Shown in pieces: positions 30,413 through 41,587 of a stretch of DNA of 64,000 nt. Below the pieces are notes generated by a model. The model saw only the letters and a list, made by a program, of their open reading frames with translations. It ran no database searches and had not been told where the DNA came from. This stretch comes from Picocystis sp. L7 (taxonomy: Eukaryota > Chlorophyta > Picocystophyceae > Picocystales > Picocystaceae). A program made the position numbers and the translations under genes. Positions within the stretch are counted from its first letter, which is position 1; each line of letters starts with the position of its first letter. The stretch lies in NCBI GenBank assembly GCA_020975725.1, contig QXJR01000016.1:124001-188000 (forward strand). Direction: 5' to 3'.

Positions 30413-31432
30413 TCAATGCTCAGGATGTGGTTGCCCCAGGTCCCAGTTTGAGAACCCACCACTCAAGGAAGGCAGCATTGCATTTTGGTGGGAACCCTGC
30501 TGCATGGAAAAAACTCCTAATTCTCCGCTAAAGGTGGGAGCCATCAAGTGTGAGAAGAGCCCAGGTGGATGGTTCGAAGGAAGCTCTGCGCTGTATTCTG
30601 CGTTGAATCCACCCGGGGTTGGTGTGGAGGATCGAATGAAATCCAGCTTAGAGAAGTCATAGCTTCCGAAAGAGGGAAGGAAAGAGTTGTTTGTTTCCAT
30701 GGTTGCGTGCTGTACATCCACGGGATGGAATGTTGCTTGTGCACCCAGGAGACTGTCCAAGTTTATGAGGCCTGCTCCTTGCAGCACTCCACTTGGTTCT
30801 GTGCCACCATGTTGCGCATACACTCCTGGCACGGGATCTGAGGCTTGGTTTTCTGCAAGGTCTCTCCCTTCGTCCAGTTTGGCCTGCGGAATGTGCTTGA
30901 TGTGTTGGGACGCTTTCGCCACACCCGTCTTATTTTCTAGTGTGTTGGCTAGCTTGGTCTGTCGTGCAAGTGCCGCGGCATGGTTTTCAATTGCCACAGC
31001 ACTCCTTTTCGTTCCCACGAGGTAGGTTCCACTGCTACCGCCGTTTTTGAGATGTGCACCGATGTTGGTGTTGTTCCCGCTGGGTTTGGCGTTCCCTTGC
31101 TTTCTCCTTTCGTTGTGTTTTTGCAGGGTCTTTTTGCAGCTCTTGAGTTTCCCTTCGAAGTCTTCCAAGGGATGCAGTTTGCTGCATTGTTGGCAGAACC
31201 TCATTTTTTTCCCGTTCATTTCCACGCACGTCGCTTTGGCATGCACGGGACACACGCGATGCCTTGCATGGTACGCACTTACGATGGGTGTTCCACATCC
31301 CGTCACTTGGCACCTTGCGTCCCTTTTCCCGTTCGTTCGGTTCCCTGCTTCTTCGGCGAGCTTCATGGCCCTTGCGTGGTGGTCTTGCATCCTCCCTCCT
31401 TCGCTCCTCCGCTCGGGATCCGAAGGCAGCAT
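30413..31432 (-). CDS. SBP-box transcription factor
   Basis: A DNA-binding regulator of the SQUAMOSA-promoter-binding-protein family, which is restricted to green plants and algae and binds GTAC cores. The SBP domain (about residues 40-112) has both zinc sites: first CQVTGC, RVC and PVH, second FCQQC, KLH and KSC. The domain ends LQKHNERRKQG, the usual nuclear-localisation segment. The 339-residue protein starts at the ATG at 31432; the frame is open further upstream only from a non-ATG codon, so a short first exon is possible. The region after the domain is rich in S, G, N, P and Q with no other fold. The gene that it controls cannot be told from the window. Confidence 0.9.
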   Translation of the reverse strand: MLPSDPERRSEGGRMQDHHARAMKLAEEAGNRTNGKRDARCQVTGCGTPIVSAYHARHRVCPVHAKATCVEMNGKKMRFCQQCSKLHPLEDFEGKLKSCKKTLQKHNERRKQGNAKPSGNNTNIGAHLKNGGSSGTYLVGTKRSAVAIENHAAALARQTKLANTLENKTGVAKASQHIKHIPQAKLDEGRDLAENQASDPVPGVYAQHGGTEPSGVLQGAGLINLDSLLGAQATFHPVDVQHATMETNNSFLPSFGSYDFSKLDFIRSSTPTPGGFNAEYSAELPSNHPPGLFSHLMAPTFSGELGVFSMQQGSHQNAMLPSLSGGFSNWDLGQPHPEH

Positions 31433-32494
31433 CGCCTGCAGCGTCCTCCACACCTCCTTCGTGGTGTCGGTTCCTTCGGTGCTCGACGTCCCTCTGATCC
31501 GTTCTCCCACCCCATCCACCCACACCCACACACCCTCCCCCCTCGGTCCAGGGTGGGCGACCCTAGGGTGAGTGGGTGGCTGAGAACGAACCCCACTCGA
31601 AGGGGGGAGGGGCAGATCGGATCAGGTGTGTGTGCGTGTGTGTGGTGGGGGAGGGGGGGGGGGGGACGAGGGAGGGGGGTCCATCGGCTTGGGAAAAGCG
31701 GGTACGGAAAGACCACGGAAAAAGGATCCCCAAAAGGAGGGGGGGGTCCTCGATCGAGTGGGGGAGGGAAGGGGGGAGGTTGTCCCAGCCACACGAATGC
31801 GCACCCCAAACCCAGCTTCATCAAGGGCAACCCCCGTGTGTGGGTGAGGGGAGAAATGCCATGCCACCCAAAACACGTGGGGGGATCCCAAGGGACACGG
31901 ATGGGAGGTGGGAGACCATCTGCAGTCCAATCGAGCAAAAAAAAAGATTTGCAGATCACTTGCGGATCCAACGAGACGCCCAATCTGCAAAACTCAACGA
32001 CAGCACATGCGCGCATCAAACACACCTCACAACGCAAGGCAACGAGACAAAGGAACACACAAGGGAACACCAATGCTCTGGTCTGGAGCAGCATCAGAAG
32101 AAACATGGAAGGACAAGCAGTAGAAAAATCGAACCATTCGAACGGCGTCAAGGTACCCTCCACCCAACATACCAACAACGGGAGAGAAGGAACGGCCAGA
32201 ATAGACGCAAGCAGTCACAAGCGATTGAGATTTGGCTCCCATTCGGTCGAGGAACCCAATGCTCGAAGAGAATGACCCCCAAAGAAAGAGACGGGCTCTC
32301 CTCCACCCAGAACGAAAGCGCCCGTGAAAAACGGACGGATCTTTATTTTTCAAGCCCTCCACCACCTTTAGGGCTGCACTCGTGGGGAGGGATCTGACCC
32401 TGAATCATGAAAACAGGGTGGTGAAGCAACATTCCAGAACAGGAAAGGAGTTCTTATGGGCATGGGTGCTCGCTAAATGTACACAGGTGTCAAC
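31433..32494. other. Spacer with G-rich tracts upstream of the SBP gene
   Basis: A G-rich strand runs from about 31550 to 31780 on the + strand, including a TG-repeat and an uninterrupted G run near 31650-31665. On the minus strand this is a C-rich 5' region of the SBP gene. No frame across this stretch has a recognisable domain. An AATAAA on the minus strand at 32342-32347 lies about 150 bp past the stop of the gene at 32495. Confidence 0.5.
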
Positions 32495-33433
32495 CTACTC
32501 CTCCACAGATCCAGAACCACTGCTCGTGTCGTCCTCTATCTCCTCTGCCTCTTCCAATGGTTTTTTAGCTCTTTTTTCCCAGGAGGGTTTGGCAGGGCCA
32601 CCTTCGTCATCGCCATTGTCGTCAAGCCCGGAAAAGTCTGATTCCAAGGTGGATTCAATCTCAAGCTCCATGTCATCCTCGATAAACCTCCCATCGTTCT
32701 CGTCCAGCCAGTCTCCAAGGTGCTCCAGCTCGTACTCGATCAGTTTATTGAAGTACCTGCTCTTGGGGTTGGCAAACAAGGTTGGATCCACTGCACAAGT
32801 TGGGTCCCACATGGACTCGAGGTCGTAGGTTTCGATGAACCGTCTCCTAATGGACGGGTAATCTGCCCGCGCATCCTTGGCCAGTACAGTAGCATCCATC
32901 CCTGGGATGCAGTTGATGAATTCGAGTTCCTCTTCGTAGGTCCAGACCTTCTGCTCTTCTGGCTTCCCGCGTTTCTGGATGACCCGAATGTCATCGCTCA
33001 TGTCCATTGGCACCAGCCGATTGGCAAATTTGTCCCTCTTGCGCTGTTCTAGGGCTTCCATCTGTAACTTCGCCATGTACTGCTTGTATTCTCTTGCTTT
33101 TCTGTCCTCTGGAGTCGGTTCTCTAGGCGGCGCAGGTGGCATACTCGCGTCTTTGTCCAGGGAACTGTCCCAAGGGACTTCTCCTCTTTCGGCGGTGAGG
33201 AGAGGGTACGGTTTGACCGCATTGTCTTCTTCCTGCGCCTGTGGGAGGTGTTCCAACGCACGTCTCAAGGAAGGCGCCACGAACTCGTCCTCTACGGGCG
33301 TCTCTTGTTCGCCTTTCGAACCTTGTGTGCGTGCGGCGGCCTTGAACCTCGAACCCCGTTTCCTCCACCTCTCCGCCTTCGTCGAAGCGTTCCGTGCGGT
33401 CCAAGGACACCTCTGAGTCGCTCCGAACGCCAT
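32495..33433 (-). CDS. Unrecognised acidic protein
   Basis: Not recognised. Starting from the ATG at 33433 the protein has 312 residues; the frame is open to 33799 (another ATG), so the N-terminus is uncertain. Residues 1-50 are basic and rich in R, A, S and T, like an organelle-targeting leader. A central helical part contains PEDRKAREYKQYMAKLQMEA. The best-ordered block follows: VWTYEEELEFINCIPGMD, then DYPSIRRRFIETYDLES and RYFNKLIEYELEHLGDWL. The last 60 residues are strongly acidic (runs of D and E, then SSGSGS). The base composition and sense of the frame support a real gene. A plastid or nuclear role is possible, but neither is shown. Confidence 0.65.
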   Translation of the reverse strand: MAFGATQRCPWTARNASTKAERWRKRGSRFKAAARTQGSKGEQETPVEDEFVAPSLRRALEHLPQAQEEDNAVKPYPLLTAERGEVPWDSSLDKDASMPPAPPREPTPEDRKAREYKQYMAKLQMEALEQRKRDKFANRLVPMDMSDDIRVIQKRGKPEEQKVWTYEEELEFINCIPGMDATVLAKDARADYPSIRRRFIETYDLESMWDPTCAVDPTLFANPKSRYFNKLIEYELEHLGDWLDENDGRFIEDDMELEIESTLESDFSGLDDNGDDEGGPAKPSWEKRAKKPLEEAEEIEDDTSSGSGSVEE

Positions 33434-34646
33434 GGAATCCCTTCGAAACGCTTTCGGACGTCCTGGAAAGCTGCAACTTCGCACGACGAGCGCTTTCGGC
33501 ACGTATCGAAGCGCTCGAAGTGCGCCCACCACAGGTAGGCTTCTAAAACGGGGATTGACCCCAGGGTGATCGGTTGGGAAACCCGATCGATCCCCTTTCA
33601 CAACGGGAACGGTTTTCCTTTGGGAACCGATGGGAGGAGAGGGAGGGGGGGCGCGTGAATTGCTCCAGGGGCGGGATCGGTGGGATGGATTCCCTTGGGT
33701 GCGTTCGGACTGGTTGGACGAGTCTGCATCGCGATGATCAACGCCGAACCTCGCCCTTGGAACCGTCGGCAGTTGGAATCGAACGGATCTCGAAACCATG
33801 GCTGGATCTGTACGGAGGAGAAGCTGGGCCGATGCTGTGCGTGCCGTGGCGGTGCAGGCGATCCACGGCAGCGGAATCCACCGTTCCAACTCGCGAAACG
33901 AAGGGTTCTACTCCCAGTCCCATCTGCACCGTCCATCTTCATCCTTCACAGGACGATTTCCTGGCCCTGGCTTGACACGTGTGCCTTGGCCCGAGCCTTC
34001 TCTTCAGACCATTCGCGTACCCACCCTCCAACGCCCTGCTGCACCGTTTTGCATTCGTCGAACGGTTCGACCTCGAAACGTTGGGAGAGCAGTCGGCGTG
34101 CTCCTCGGTACGGACATGAATCCGATTGGGATCCGTACGGGATGCGACCCTGGGCAGAGGTCCGATGGGGTCGCCCCATCCAACCACTGGTTTCGCCTCC
34201 ATGTCCACCCTTTCCGACGGTCGATCGGAGCTCCTCAGGATTGCCTCCCACGATCGACGGTGGAGCGGGCTTCCATCGCCCCAGGGTCTTCCTCCACGCC
34301 AACCCTACGAAATCATCGTTTTGGATGGTGCAATCCCAAGCAAAAGCCCGCTCTGAACAACGTCACGCGCTGAAGTAGGCAGGGTCGCGCCCCACAAGCT
34401 GCCTACGGACGGTCGCGATCGTTTCTATCGAAGAGAGGGAATGGCTTCGTCAGCTCGAGGACAACCCACCGAAAGATCGAAGCCGACACCACCGTCAACA
34501 ACGACAACGTCGCTCCTGATCGGGAGTCGCTGCACCTGTTGCGACCCACACCGCAGACCTCGCTTGCTCGGGGACAAGTCTGCCGAAAAAAGCACACGGA
34601 CGAAGAAGTTTCGAGGCTCGGGTTCCACGTTGGCCGACCCAGCAAG
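33434..34646. other. Spacer between divergent genes
   Basis: This holds the promoter of the acidic-protein gene (-) and that of the DUF285 gene (+). Frames of 190-230 codons exist in several registers without domains. If the acidic-protein gene starts further upstream, part of 33434-33799 is coding. Confidence 0.45.
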
Positions 34647-35782
34647 ATGGGATACGAGGTTCCCGATGCAAGTCGACAAAGTTGTGCTACACGCAACGTT
34701 GGCCTCCTGCTGTTTTTTTGCTTGCTTGGACAGTCGACGACAAGCGCTCAAGAGAACTTTCGCAAGGCAAGCAATGGAGTTACCGTCCTGTGCACAGATG
34801 CAGCGGAAGGTGAGACCGGTGAGATCGATGGTGTGACGTACACCAAGAGGCAATTCTTTGAAATCAACGATGACAACGCAGAAACAACATGCACAGTGGC
34901 ATTGCCAACTTCCAATACTTGTTTACAGGTTCTTTCAACGGGAACATCAGCACATGGGACACTTCGAGTGCCACAACCATGAAAGGCATGTTTTTTGGAG
35001 CATCTGCTTTTGACCAAGATCTGAGTGCTTGGGATGTCTCTAATGTGAAGGATATGAACAGTATGTTCTATGGGGCTACCTCGTTCAACCAAAACATTGG
35101 CTCCTGGGACACATCGAAAGTTGTGGACATGGGCAGCATGTTTTGGGGTGCATCGGCATTCAACCAAGACCTTAACCAATGGGATACATCTGCCGTGTCG
35201 AACATGAAAGCTATGTTCTGGGGTGCTCAAGCCTTCAACGGAAACATCGAAGAGTGGAACACCGCCCAAGTGATGAAAATGAACAACATGTTTTGGGAAT
35301 GCAGCAGTTTCAATCGCAACCTGGGGCCTTGGGACACTGGAAAGGTTAATGACATGATGGCTATGTTTTGGAACGCTGGGAGCTTCAACCAAGACATCAG
35401 TTCTTGGAATACAATAGCGGTGACCAACATGAGAAGCATGTTTTTTAATGCAACACAATTTAGGCAAGATCTGTCCGACTGGAACGTTGCCAGTGTGACG
35501 GATTGCAGATCTTTCGCCTTTAACATTGAAAACTGGCCTGAATCCATGAAGCCTAGTTTTTTGGCAGGATGTGACAGTGTTGGTCCATCGCCAGGGTCGC
35601 CTTCGCCACCTGGTGCGTCACCACCATTACCGCCTTCGCCACCTGGTACATCACCACCAACTTCACCCCCGTCTCCTGCATCTCCGCCTCCACAAAGCCC
35701 ACCGAGCAACGGTGCAGGTGCATACGACTACACAATTTTTGTTCTTCACTTGATGGGCTTACTGGCACTCATCCTTGCTTAA
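34647..35782 (+). CDS. BspA-like DUF285 repeat surface protein with an out-of-frame N-terminal segment
   Basis: A secreted protein with a signal peptide (NVGLLLFFCLLGQSTTSAQ), a conserved entry segment (VTVLCTDAA, then DGVTYTKR), eight 25-residue DUF285 repeats of the form MxxMFxxAxxFNQDIxxWDT, a proline- and serine-rich hinge (PSPPGASPPLPPSPPGTS) and a hydrophobic C-terminus suited to GPI anchoring. The entry segment and the repeats lie in different frames; the register changes near 34893-34898, where TTCT should run into SGIANFQYLF. A canonical donor (AAG|GTGAGA at 34810) and acceptor (TTTACAG ending at 34928) flank this point with matching phase. Splicing 34647-34809 to 34929-35782 gives one open frame but drops conserved residues. 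So the gene is either spliced around an old frame change, slightly broken, or carries a sequencing slip. DUF285 repeats are known in mycoplasma and algal surface proteins. Confidence 0.75.
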
Positions 35783-36962
35783 GGAGACGTTTCCAGCACA
35801 CATGGAAGACTTCTGATATTCTTTGGGCATTGGCCTTGACCACGCAAGTTGTTTTCATCTTTCATACTTTGAAATGGTGCCCAGCTAAGGTGTTTTTCCA
35901 TGCACATCTTATGTGAACTGTTTCTCTAGGTTGATGTTACTTCTTATCGTTGTTGGACAAGGCTCATCTTCTTGGCTTGCATGAAGGGTGCGCCATGGAT
36001 TGTTTTGTAGTTTATGTCTAGTTGCAAGCATGCATCTATCTAACCCAAGTTTTCTCATGACCATGAACCTTCAATACGATAAAAAATTCGAATAGACTTG
36101 AACTTGTTACATGCAAACTCGATCCATTTTTGTCGACCTTCGATTCACCCTAGTAGTTGAATGACGGTTGTTCCATTTCTTTGAATGAGTGGAGGCTCAC
36201 ACAATCTATTTGCGAATGGCCAAGTGTGTACCGCTCTCCCATCAAAGGCATGGAGTAGAGACAGCAACACAGTATTTGCACACACTCTACGAATCTTTTT
36301 ACGAGAAGTGACTTTTTCGTGCCGCATTCGTAGAAACTTACGGCCACCCTACTATAGAACATAGAATTCATAAATGTTGTGTGTAAAGATCCCGTTGCTT
36401 TTGAACCGTGCTCAAGTGGATGAGATCCGATGCTCGGCCAAGGACCCCAAGCATGCTGAGAAAAGTGTGGATATCAACGACGGAACATGTGTGGATGTGG
36501 AGGTGAGCATTCCACAATGGGGTCACTCTTCAGGCTTGCAATGCTATCTCATTGTTCGTTGATTTCGCATCTTAGAGATTTCCGTGATCAAGAAAGAGCA
36601 GGATTGGTGACAGCAACGCATGCATTCCATGGAAGATTGAGGGAGACTATTCAGGATGGCAGGAGCAATAGTGCGGCTTGAGTCCGCATTGCATGCCTTG
36701 GAACACTCGGTAGGTCGTCTTTTAGAACACCTGCAGGGGCAGACACGGGAGGTTCATGTTTATGTGTGTGTGCTTGTGGATGTGTTTGTGTGTTTATGGG
36801 TGTGTGTTTGTGGGTATGTTTGTGGGTATGTGTTTGTGGGTGTGTGTTTGTGGGTATGTGTTTATGGGTTTGTATGTGGGTGTGTGTTTGTGGGTATGTG
36901 TTTATGGGTATGTATGTGGGTGTGTGGGTGTGGGTGGTGGAGGTGAGAGAGGGGGTCGAGGC
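35783..36962. other. Spacer ending in a TG-rich minisatellite
   Basis: No gene is supported from the DUF285 stop to the RPC2 start. Bases 35783-36740 are AT-richer and stop-dense. The last 200 bp are a TG-rich minisatellite, listed separately. Confidence 0.5.
36755..36945 (+). repeat. TG-rich minisatellite upstream of RPC2
   Basis: About 190 bp of imperfect units such as GTGTGTTTGTGGGTATGT and GTGTTTATGGGTATGT, almost free of C on the + strand. It ends about 20 bp before the RPC2 start codon, so it is in the promoter or 5' UTR. The frame through it is open, but its repeated V, C, G and W codons are not real protein. Confidence 0.85.
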
Positions 36963-39900
36963 ATGGCGTCGGTGGGCGGCGGTGGCGACGCGCTGGGAAG
37001 GAAGGAAGAAGCCGGATGCGACAAATATGCACTGCTTCCGGAATTTCTCAAGGCGCGTGGACTGGTGTGGCAGCACATCGAGAGCTTCAACTATCTCCTG
37101 CGCGACGAGCTGGGCAAGATCCTCCGTGCCAAGGCCAACGAGAAGCTTACCAGTGACGCCGATCCAAGGTTCTACCTCAGATACACCAACATATACGTGG
37201 GAAAACCTTGCATCGAGGAGGAATACGTGGTGGGAGACATCACACCTCAAGAATGCAGACTCAGAGACATGACCTATGCAGCGCCCATCACGGTGGACGT
37301 CGAATACACCAGAGGGTCTGAACTCGTGGTCCGAAAAGGGAAGCATGGTACAGGTGCAGTCACCATCGGTAGGATGCCACTCATGCTGCGATGTGATAAA
37401 TGTGTGCTGAATGGAAAAAATCAAGAAGAATTGGCGCAGCTGGGGGAATGCCCCCTCGATCCAGGGGGTTACTTCATCGTCAAAGGTGTGGAGAAGGTCA
37501 TCCTCATCCAAGAACAGCTCTCCAAAAACAGGATCATCCTCGATCTGGACAACCACGAAAATGTAGTTGCTTCCGTCACCTCCTCAACGCACGAGAGAAA
37601 AAGCAAGACCAATGTCACAATAAAGAATGGAAAAATCTACCTCAAACATAACACATTTACCGATGACCTCCCCATCATGGTGGTCATGAAAGCTATGGGA
37701 CTTGAAAGTGACCAAGAGGCCATAGAACTCATCGGAACAGAAGCAGAGTACGTGTCTCTCTTTGCGCCATCCGTCCAAGACTGCGCTGCGTTGGGAATCT
37801 TTACTCAACAGCAAGCACTAGAATATTGCGGGGCCAAGGTGAAAGTGAGCCGGCAGATGTGGGTGAGAGCCAAGAGGACCAAAGTAGACGAAGCTAGAGA
37901 CATACTCACTCATGTGGTGCTAGCTCATGTACCCGTGGTGTCTTTTGACTTTAGGGCAAAGTACATGTATCTGGCAATCATGGTGAGGCGCATGTTGCAG
38001 GCCACCCTCGACCCAACCATGCTTGATGATAAAGACTATTACGGAAATAAGCGCCTAGAATTGGCCGGCCAGCTCCTTTCATTGTTGTTTGAAGATCTGT
38101 TTAAGCGCATGAATGCAGATTTGCGTAGGACTGCAGATGCCATCCTAAGTAAGCCGAATCGCTCTGCCCAATTCGACATTGTCAAGTGTATCCGACAGGA
38201 CATCATTTCGAATGGTCTAGAACATGCGATAACCACAGGAAATTGGACAGTGAAACGGTTTCGTATGGAACGAAAAGGTGTCACCCAGGTTCTCTCCCGT
38301 ATGTCGTACATAAGCACATTAGGCATGATGACACGGATTACGTCTCAGTTTGAAAAGACGAGGAAAGTATCCGGACCTCGAGCGCTGCAACTGAGCCAGT
38401 GGGGAATGCTTTGTCCAAGTGACACCCCCGAAGGTGAGAGCTGCGGTCTTGTCAAGAACTTGGCGTTGCTGACTCATGTCACCAATGATGATGAAGAAGG
38501 GCCACTCATACGGCTGTTGTATGCCCTTGGTTGCCAGCCAACAGGGCAACTCAGTGGTGCGCAACTACATTCTCGTTGGGCAGCTCAGGTGTTCTTGAAT
38601 GGCACATTCCTTGGGGTTGCACCAAGGCCCTTGATGCTAGCTTACCACCTGAGGAAACTTCGGAGGTCAGGTAGGCTGGGCACATTCGTGAGCGTACATG
38701 TTGTGGATGCACGACCTGCACGGGTCCACATTGCATCAGATGGTGGCAGGGTGTGCCGACCATTGATCATTGTCGAGAACTGCAAACCAAGGGTCAGGAC
38801 CAATCACATCGAAGAATTGAAGGAGGGGAAACGATGCTTCGATGATTTTCTGAGGGATGGCCTGGTTGAGTACCTGGACGTAAATGAAGAAAATAACTCC
38901 TTGATTGCAATGTATGACACAGACATCGCCAAAGATACAACACACTTGGAAATAGAACCATTTACAATTCTTGGTGTTTGTGCAGGTTTGATCCCATACC
39001 CTGACCATAACCAATCTCCCAGGAATACTTACCAATGTGCAATGGGAAAACAGGCAATGGGAAACATCGCGTACAACCAGCTGAATCGTATGGACACGCT
39101 GATGAACCTGCTGGTATATCCCCAGAAGCCGTTGGTGACCACAAAGACGCTGGACCTCATCAATTTTGACAAGCTCGGAGCGGGGCAGAATGCTACTGTG
39201 GCCGTTATGAGCTACAGTGGCTATGATATAGAAGATGCCATTGTCATGAATAAAGCATCTCTGGATCGTGGGTTTGGCCGGTGTACTTTAATGCGAAAGT
39301 ATACTACTCCCTTGAGGAAATATGCTAATAGGACATGCGATCGCTTGGTCTCACCAGTTGCTGGTCCTGTCGGCAGGCATCAAATCCTGGATAGTGATGG
39401 CATAGCTGCAGTGGGTGAAAAAGTCAGCCCTGGAGACATATACATCAATAAACAGAGCCCAGCAAACACCCGAGATCCAGTGGCCGACCCAGGCAATATG
39501 CCAGATGCAGCCTTTCGTTCCTCGTCCCAGGTTTACAAGGGACCCAAAGAGGAGCTGACGGTGATTGACAAAGTTCAATTGTCTTCCAACGAAGAGCATC
39601 AATACATCGTCAAATGCTTGATGCGCCACACGAGACGGCCAGAGGTGGGAGATAAGTTCAGCAGCAGGCATGGTCAGAAGGGTGTGATTGGAAACATCGT
39701 TCCTGCCGAGGATATGCCCTTCAGCGAGAAAGGGATGGTACCAGACCTGATCATGAACCCACATGGATTTCCGTCTCGAATGACCGTGGGAAAGATGTTG
39801 GAGCTAATCGGGAGCAAGGCCGCGGTATGCGATGGAAAATTCAAGTACGGGACTGCGTTTAGCGGTGATAAGTTGGAGGACCTGACCCAGGTGCTGGTGG

Positions 39901-40418
39901 AAAGTGGGTACAGCTATACGGGCAAGGATTACCTGACCAGCGGCACGACAGGAGAGCCCTTGCAGGCATACATATTCATGGGTCCAGTTTATTACCAAAA
40001 GCTGAAGCACATGGTGCTGGACAAGATGCATGCCCGCGCACGGGGTCCTCGTGTTGTACTGACGCGTCAGCCTACGGAGGGTCGATCCCGTGACGGAGGG
40101 TTGCGTTTGGGAGAAATGGAGCGGGATTGTCTGATCGGGTACGGTGCCTCCATGTTGATTTGCGAGCGTCTGATGATCAGCAGCGATCAATTCGAGGCGC
40201 ACGTTTGCACAAACTGCGGTTTGTTGGGATACTACGACCACGTTCGTAAGATCAACATGTGCAGCAGTTGTCGCAGTTCCCAGGATGTGCACAAGTTAAA
40301 GCTTCCTTACGCAGCCAAGCTTTTGTTTCAAGAGCTGGTTTCTATGGGCATTGTGCCTCGTCTGGAGCTCTCTGAAGCCGGTCCTCGCCTCGGTCGTCGC
40401 ACACCGACATGTGTTTAA
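36963..40418 (+). CDS. RPC2: RNA polymerase III second-largest subunit
   Basis: The beta-type subunit of RNA polymerase III, which makes tRNA, 5S rRNA and other small RNAs in the nucleus. The intronless 1,151-residue protein follows RPC2 rather than the Pol I or Pol II subunits: [57 protein letters not shown] and [11 protein letters not shown] are Pol III-type. Active-site blocks include [39 protein letters not shown] and the lysine-containing [13 protein letters not shown]. The C-terminal clamp reads [19 protein letters not shown], then a zinc site CTNC and CSSC (about residues 1083-1104). The ATG at 36963 was chosen because upstream sequence is repeat. It ends 149 bp from the RRP46-like gene on the other strand. 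Confidence 0.96.
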   Translation: MASVGGGGDALGRKEEAGCDKYALLPEFLKARGLVWQHIESFNYLLRDELGKILRAKANEKLTSDADPRFYLRYTNIYVGKPCIEEEYVVGDITPQECRLRDMTYAAPITVDVEYTRGSELVVRKGKHGTGAVTIGRMPLMLRCDKCVLNGKNQEELAQLGECPLDPGGYFIVKGVEKVILIQEQLSKNRIILDLDNHENVVASVTSSTHERKSKTNVTIKNGKIYLKHNTFTDDLPIMVVMKAMGLESDQEAIELIGTEAEYVSLFAPSVQDCAALGIFTQQQALEYCGAKVKVSRQMWVRAKRTKVDEARDILTHVVLAHVPVVSFDFRAKYMYLAIMVRRMLQATLDPTMLDDKDYYGNKRLELAGQLLSLLFEDLFKRMNADLRRTADAILSKPNRSAQFDIVKCIRQDIISNGLEHAITTGNWTVKRFRMERKGVTQVLSRMSYISTLGMMTRITSQFEKTRKVSGPRALQLSQWGMLCPSDTPEGESCGLVKNLALLTHVTNDDEEGPLIRLLYALGCQPTGQLSGAQLHSRWAAQVFLNGTFLGVAPRPLMLAYHLRKLRRSGRLGTFVSVHVVDARPARVHIASDGGRVCRPLIIVENCKPRVRTNHIEELKEGKRCFDDFLRDGLVEYLDVNEENNSLIAMYDTDIAKDTTHLEIEPFTILGVCAGLIPYPDHNQSPRNTYQCAMGKQAMGNIAYNQLNRMDTLMNLLVYPQKPLVTTKTLDLINFDKLGAGQNATVAVMSYSGYDIEDAIVMNKASLDRGFGRCTLMRKYTTPLRKYANRTCDRLVSPVAGPVGRHQILDSDGIAAVGEKVSPGDIYINKQSPANTRDPVADPGNMPDAAFRSSSQVYKGPKEELTVIDKVQLSSNEEHQYIVKCLMRHTRRPEVGDKFSSRHGQKGVIGNIVPAEDMPFSEKGMVPDLIMNPHGFPSRMTVGKMLELIGSKAAVCDGKFKYGTAFSGDKLEDLTQVLVESGYSYTGKDYLTSGTTGEPLQAYIFMGPVYYQKLKHMVLDKMHARARGPRVVLTRQPTEGRSRDGGLRLGEMERDCLIGYGASMLICERLMISSDQFEAHVCTNCGLLGYYDHVRKINMCSSCRSSQDVHKLKLPYAAKLLFQELVSMGIVPRLELSEAGPRLGRRTPTCV

Positions 40419-40567
40419 AATGTTGCCCTTTCATTCAAGACTCCAACATCGTCCCATAGGTCGAGCCTTTCTCGGCGTTTGCATCCTTCCGGTATGGAAC
40501 TCTGGCAGGTTGGCGTGGGTGCGTGCATTGTACGTCTCTCGTGTCCATTTGCATCCATTCCTTTCCC

Positions 40568-41365
40568 TCATGGACCCTGCATGTCTTCCGTGGATTGTTC
40601 GGATCCCCGAGGATCCATCTTCGACGCCACGGCAGCTCGCATGGCTTCAGCATACATCATTGAAGCTTGTTGTGCGATGTGCAGCGCTTGCACCAGTTCC
40701 TGATCGTCGACTTGTCCGACATGACGAGCCACGGACAGCTTCACCTGCAGAGGACGGTCCATTCCTTCTCCGGATTCGGGAGAGGGTCCTCGTCGAGCGA
40801 CGTCGAAAGCGAAGGTGGCATGGGCCAGTCGGCGTGGTCCGACGCTCTCTTCTTGGTCTGGATCCACCACCAACGGTTTGTTCGCGGTTCCGCCGTCGTG
40901 CAATGCCAATGCACGTGGTACAGGAACGACGCCTTCCACGTGCGTGCTTGGCGAAGGCGGACGTCCAACATCCAACCACGCCACGTGGACGGAAGCGAGG
41001 GTGGTGCGCAGGGCACAACCGGCGTCCAAGGCCGCCAACACGCCTGCGTTGGCCATGGCCGCCGCTTCTCCTCCGTCCTTGGACACCACACGTGCGCACA
41101 CGTCTCTGGATTTCGTTCCCGAGGTCGCGTCTTCCATCGCACGCATCACGTCGTGGAAGAAAGCCCACTCGTCCGAGGTCCTCCCTTCCGTCGCATGGTG
41201 GCGTGGGACGAGCGCACCAGGTCGAGCCGCGGTCCAAGCACGTGCTGTCGTTCCTCCTGCCTGCCAAGTGGCACCTCCCACGTCCGAGCAAGGCGTGTCG
41301 TGTCCCAATCGCGCATCCACGACGCGAAGCGCCAAGGAAGGACGTCCATCCCGACGCACCGCCAT
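40568..41365 (-). CDS. Exosome core subunit, RRP46-like (RNase PH family)
   Basis: One of the six RNase PH-type ring subunits of the RNA exosome, which trims and degrades RNA in nucleus and cytoplasm. The 265-residue protein from the ATG at 41365 opens VRRDGRPSLALRVVDARLG, matching the RxDGR...LRP start of RNase PH proteins. Later blocks are SKDGGEAAAMANAGVLAALDAG (the D-G-G/A...NA..AL-DAG helix), then VAWLDVG, LVVDPDQEE and FAFDV, as in RRP46/EXOSC5. The usual GSA and GDT segments near residue 25 are degraded to GGATW and GGTTA, so a structural rather than catalytic role is likely, as for eukaryotic ring subunits in general. The longer frame to 41794 was rejected because it crosses the inverted repeat and low-complexity sequence. 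Confidence 0.8.
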   Translation of the reverse strand: MAVRRDGRPSLALRVVDARLGHDTPCSDVGGATWQAGGTTARAWTAARPGALVPRHHATEGRTSDEWAFFHDVMRAMEDATSGTKSRDVCARVVSKDGGEAAAMANAGVLAALDAGCALRTTLASVHVAWLDVGRPPSPSTHVEGVVPVPRALALHDGGTANKPLVVDPDQEESVGPRRLAHATFAFDVARRGPSPESGEGMDRPLQVKLSVARHVGQVDDQELVQALHIAQQASMMYAEAMRAAVASKMDPRGSEQSTEDMQGP

Positions 41366-41587
41366 GCCGCCTCCATCAGCAGACACACACCCCTGTCGTC
41401 CAGTCACACCCCCACCCGTGCAGACACACATCCCAGTCGTGCAGACACACCCCACTCCTCCCCCCCCGCCCGGGGGTCCCTTCGATCGAACCGGGGTGGT
41501 CGAGGGAGGGACGGTGAGGCAGGAAGGAGAGGGGGAGGGAGAGGAGAGGGGGGGAGACGTCCTTATCCGCCCCCCCCCCCCTTCCGG

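Noticed and set aside
36756-36962. N-terminal extension of RPC2 by 69 codons
   Set aside because: The extension is only the translation of the TG-rich minisatellite. RPC2 proteins start close to the ATG at 36963.
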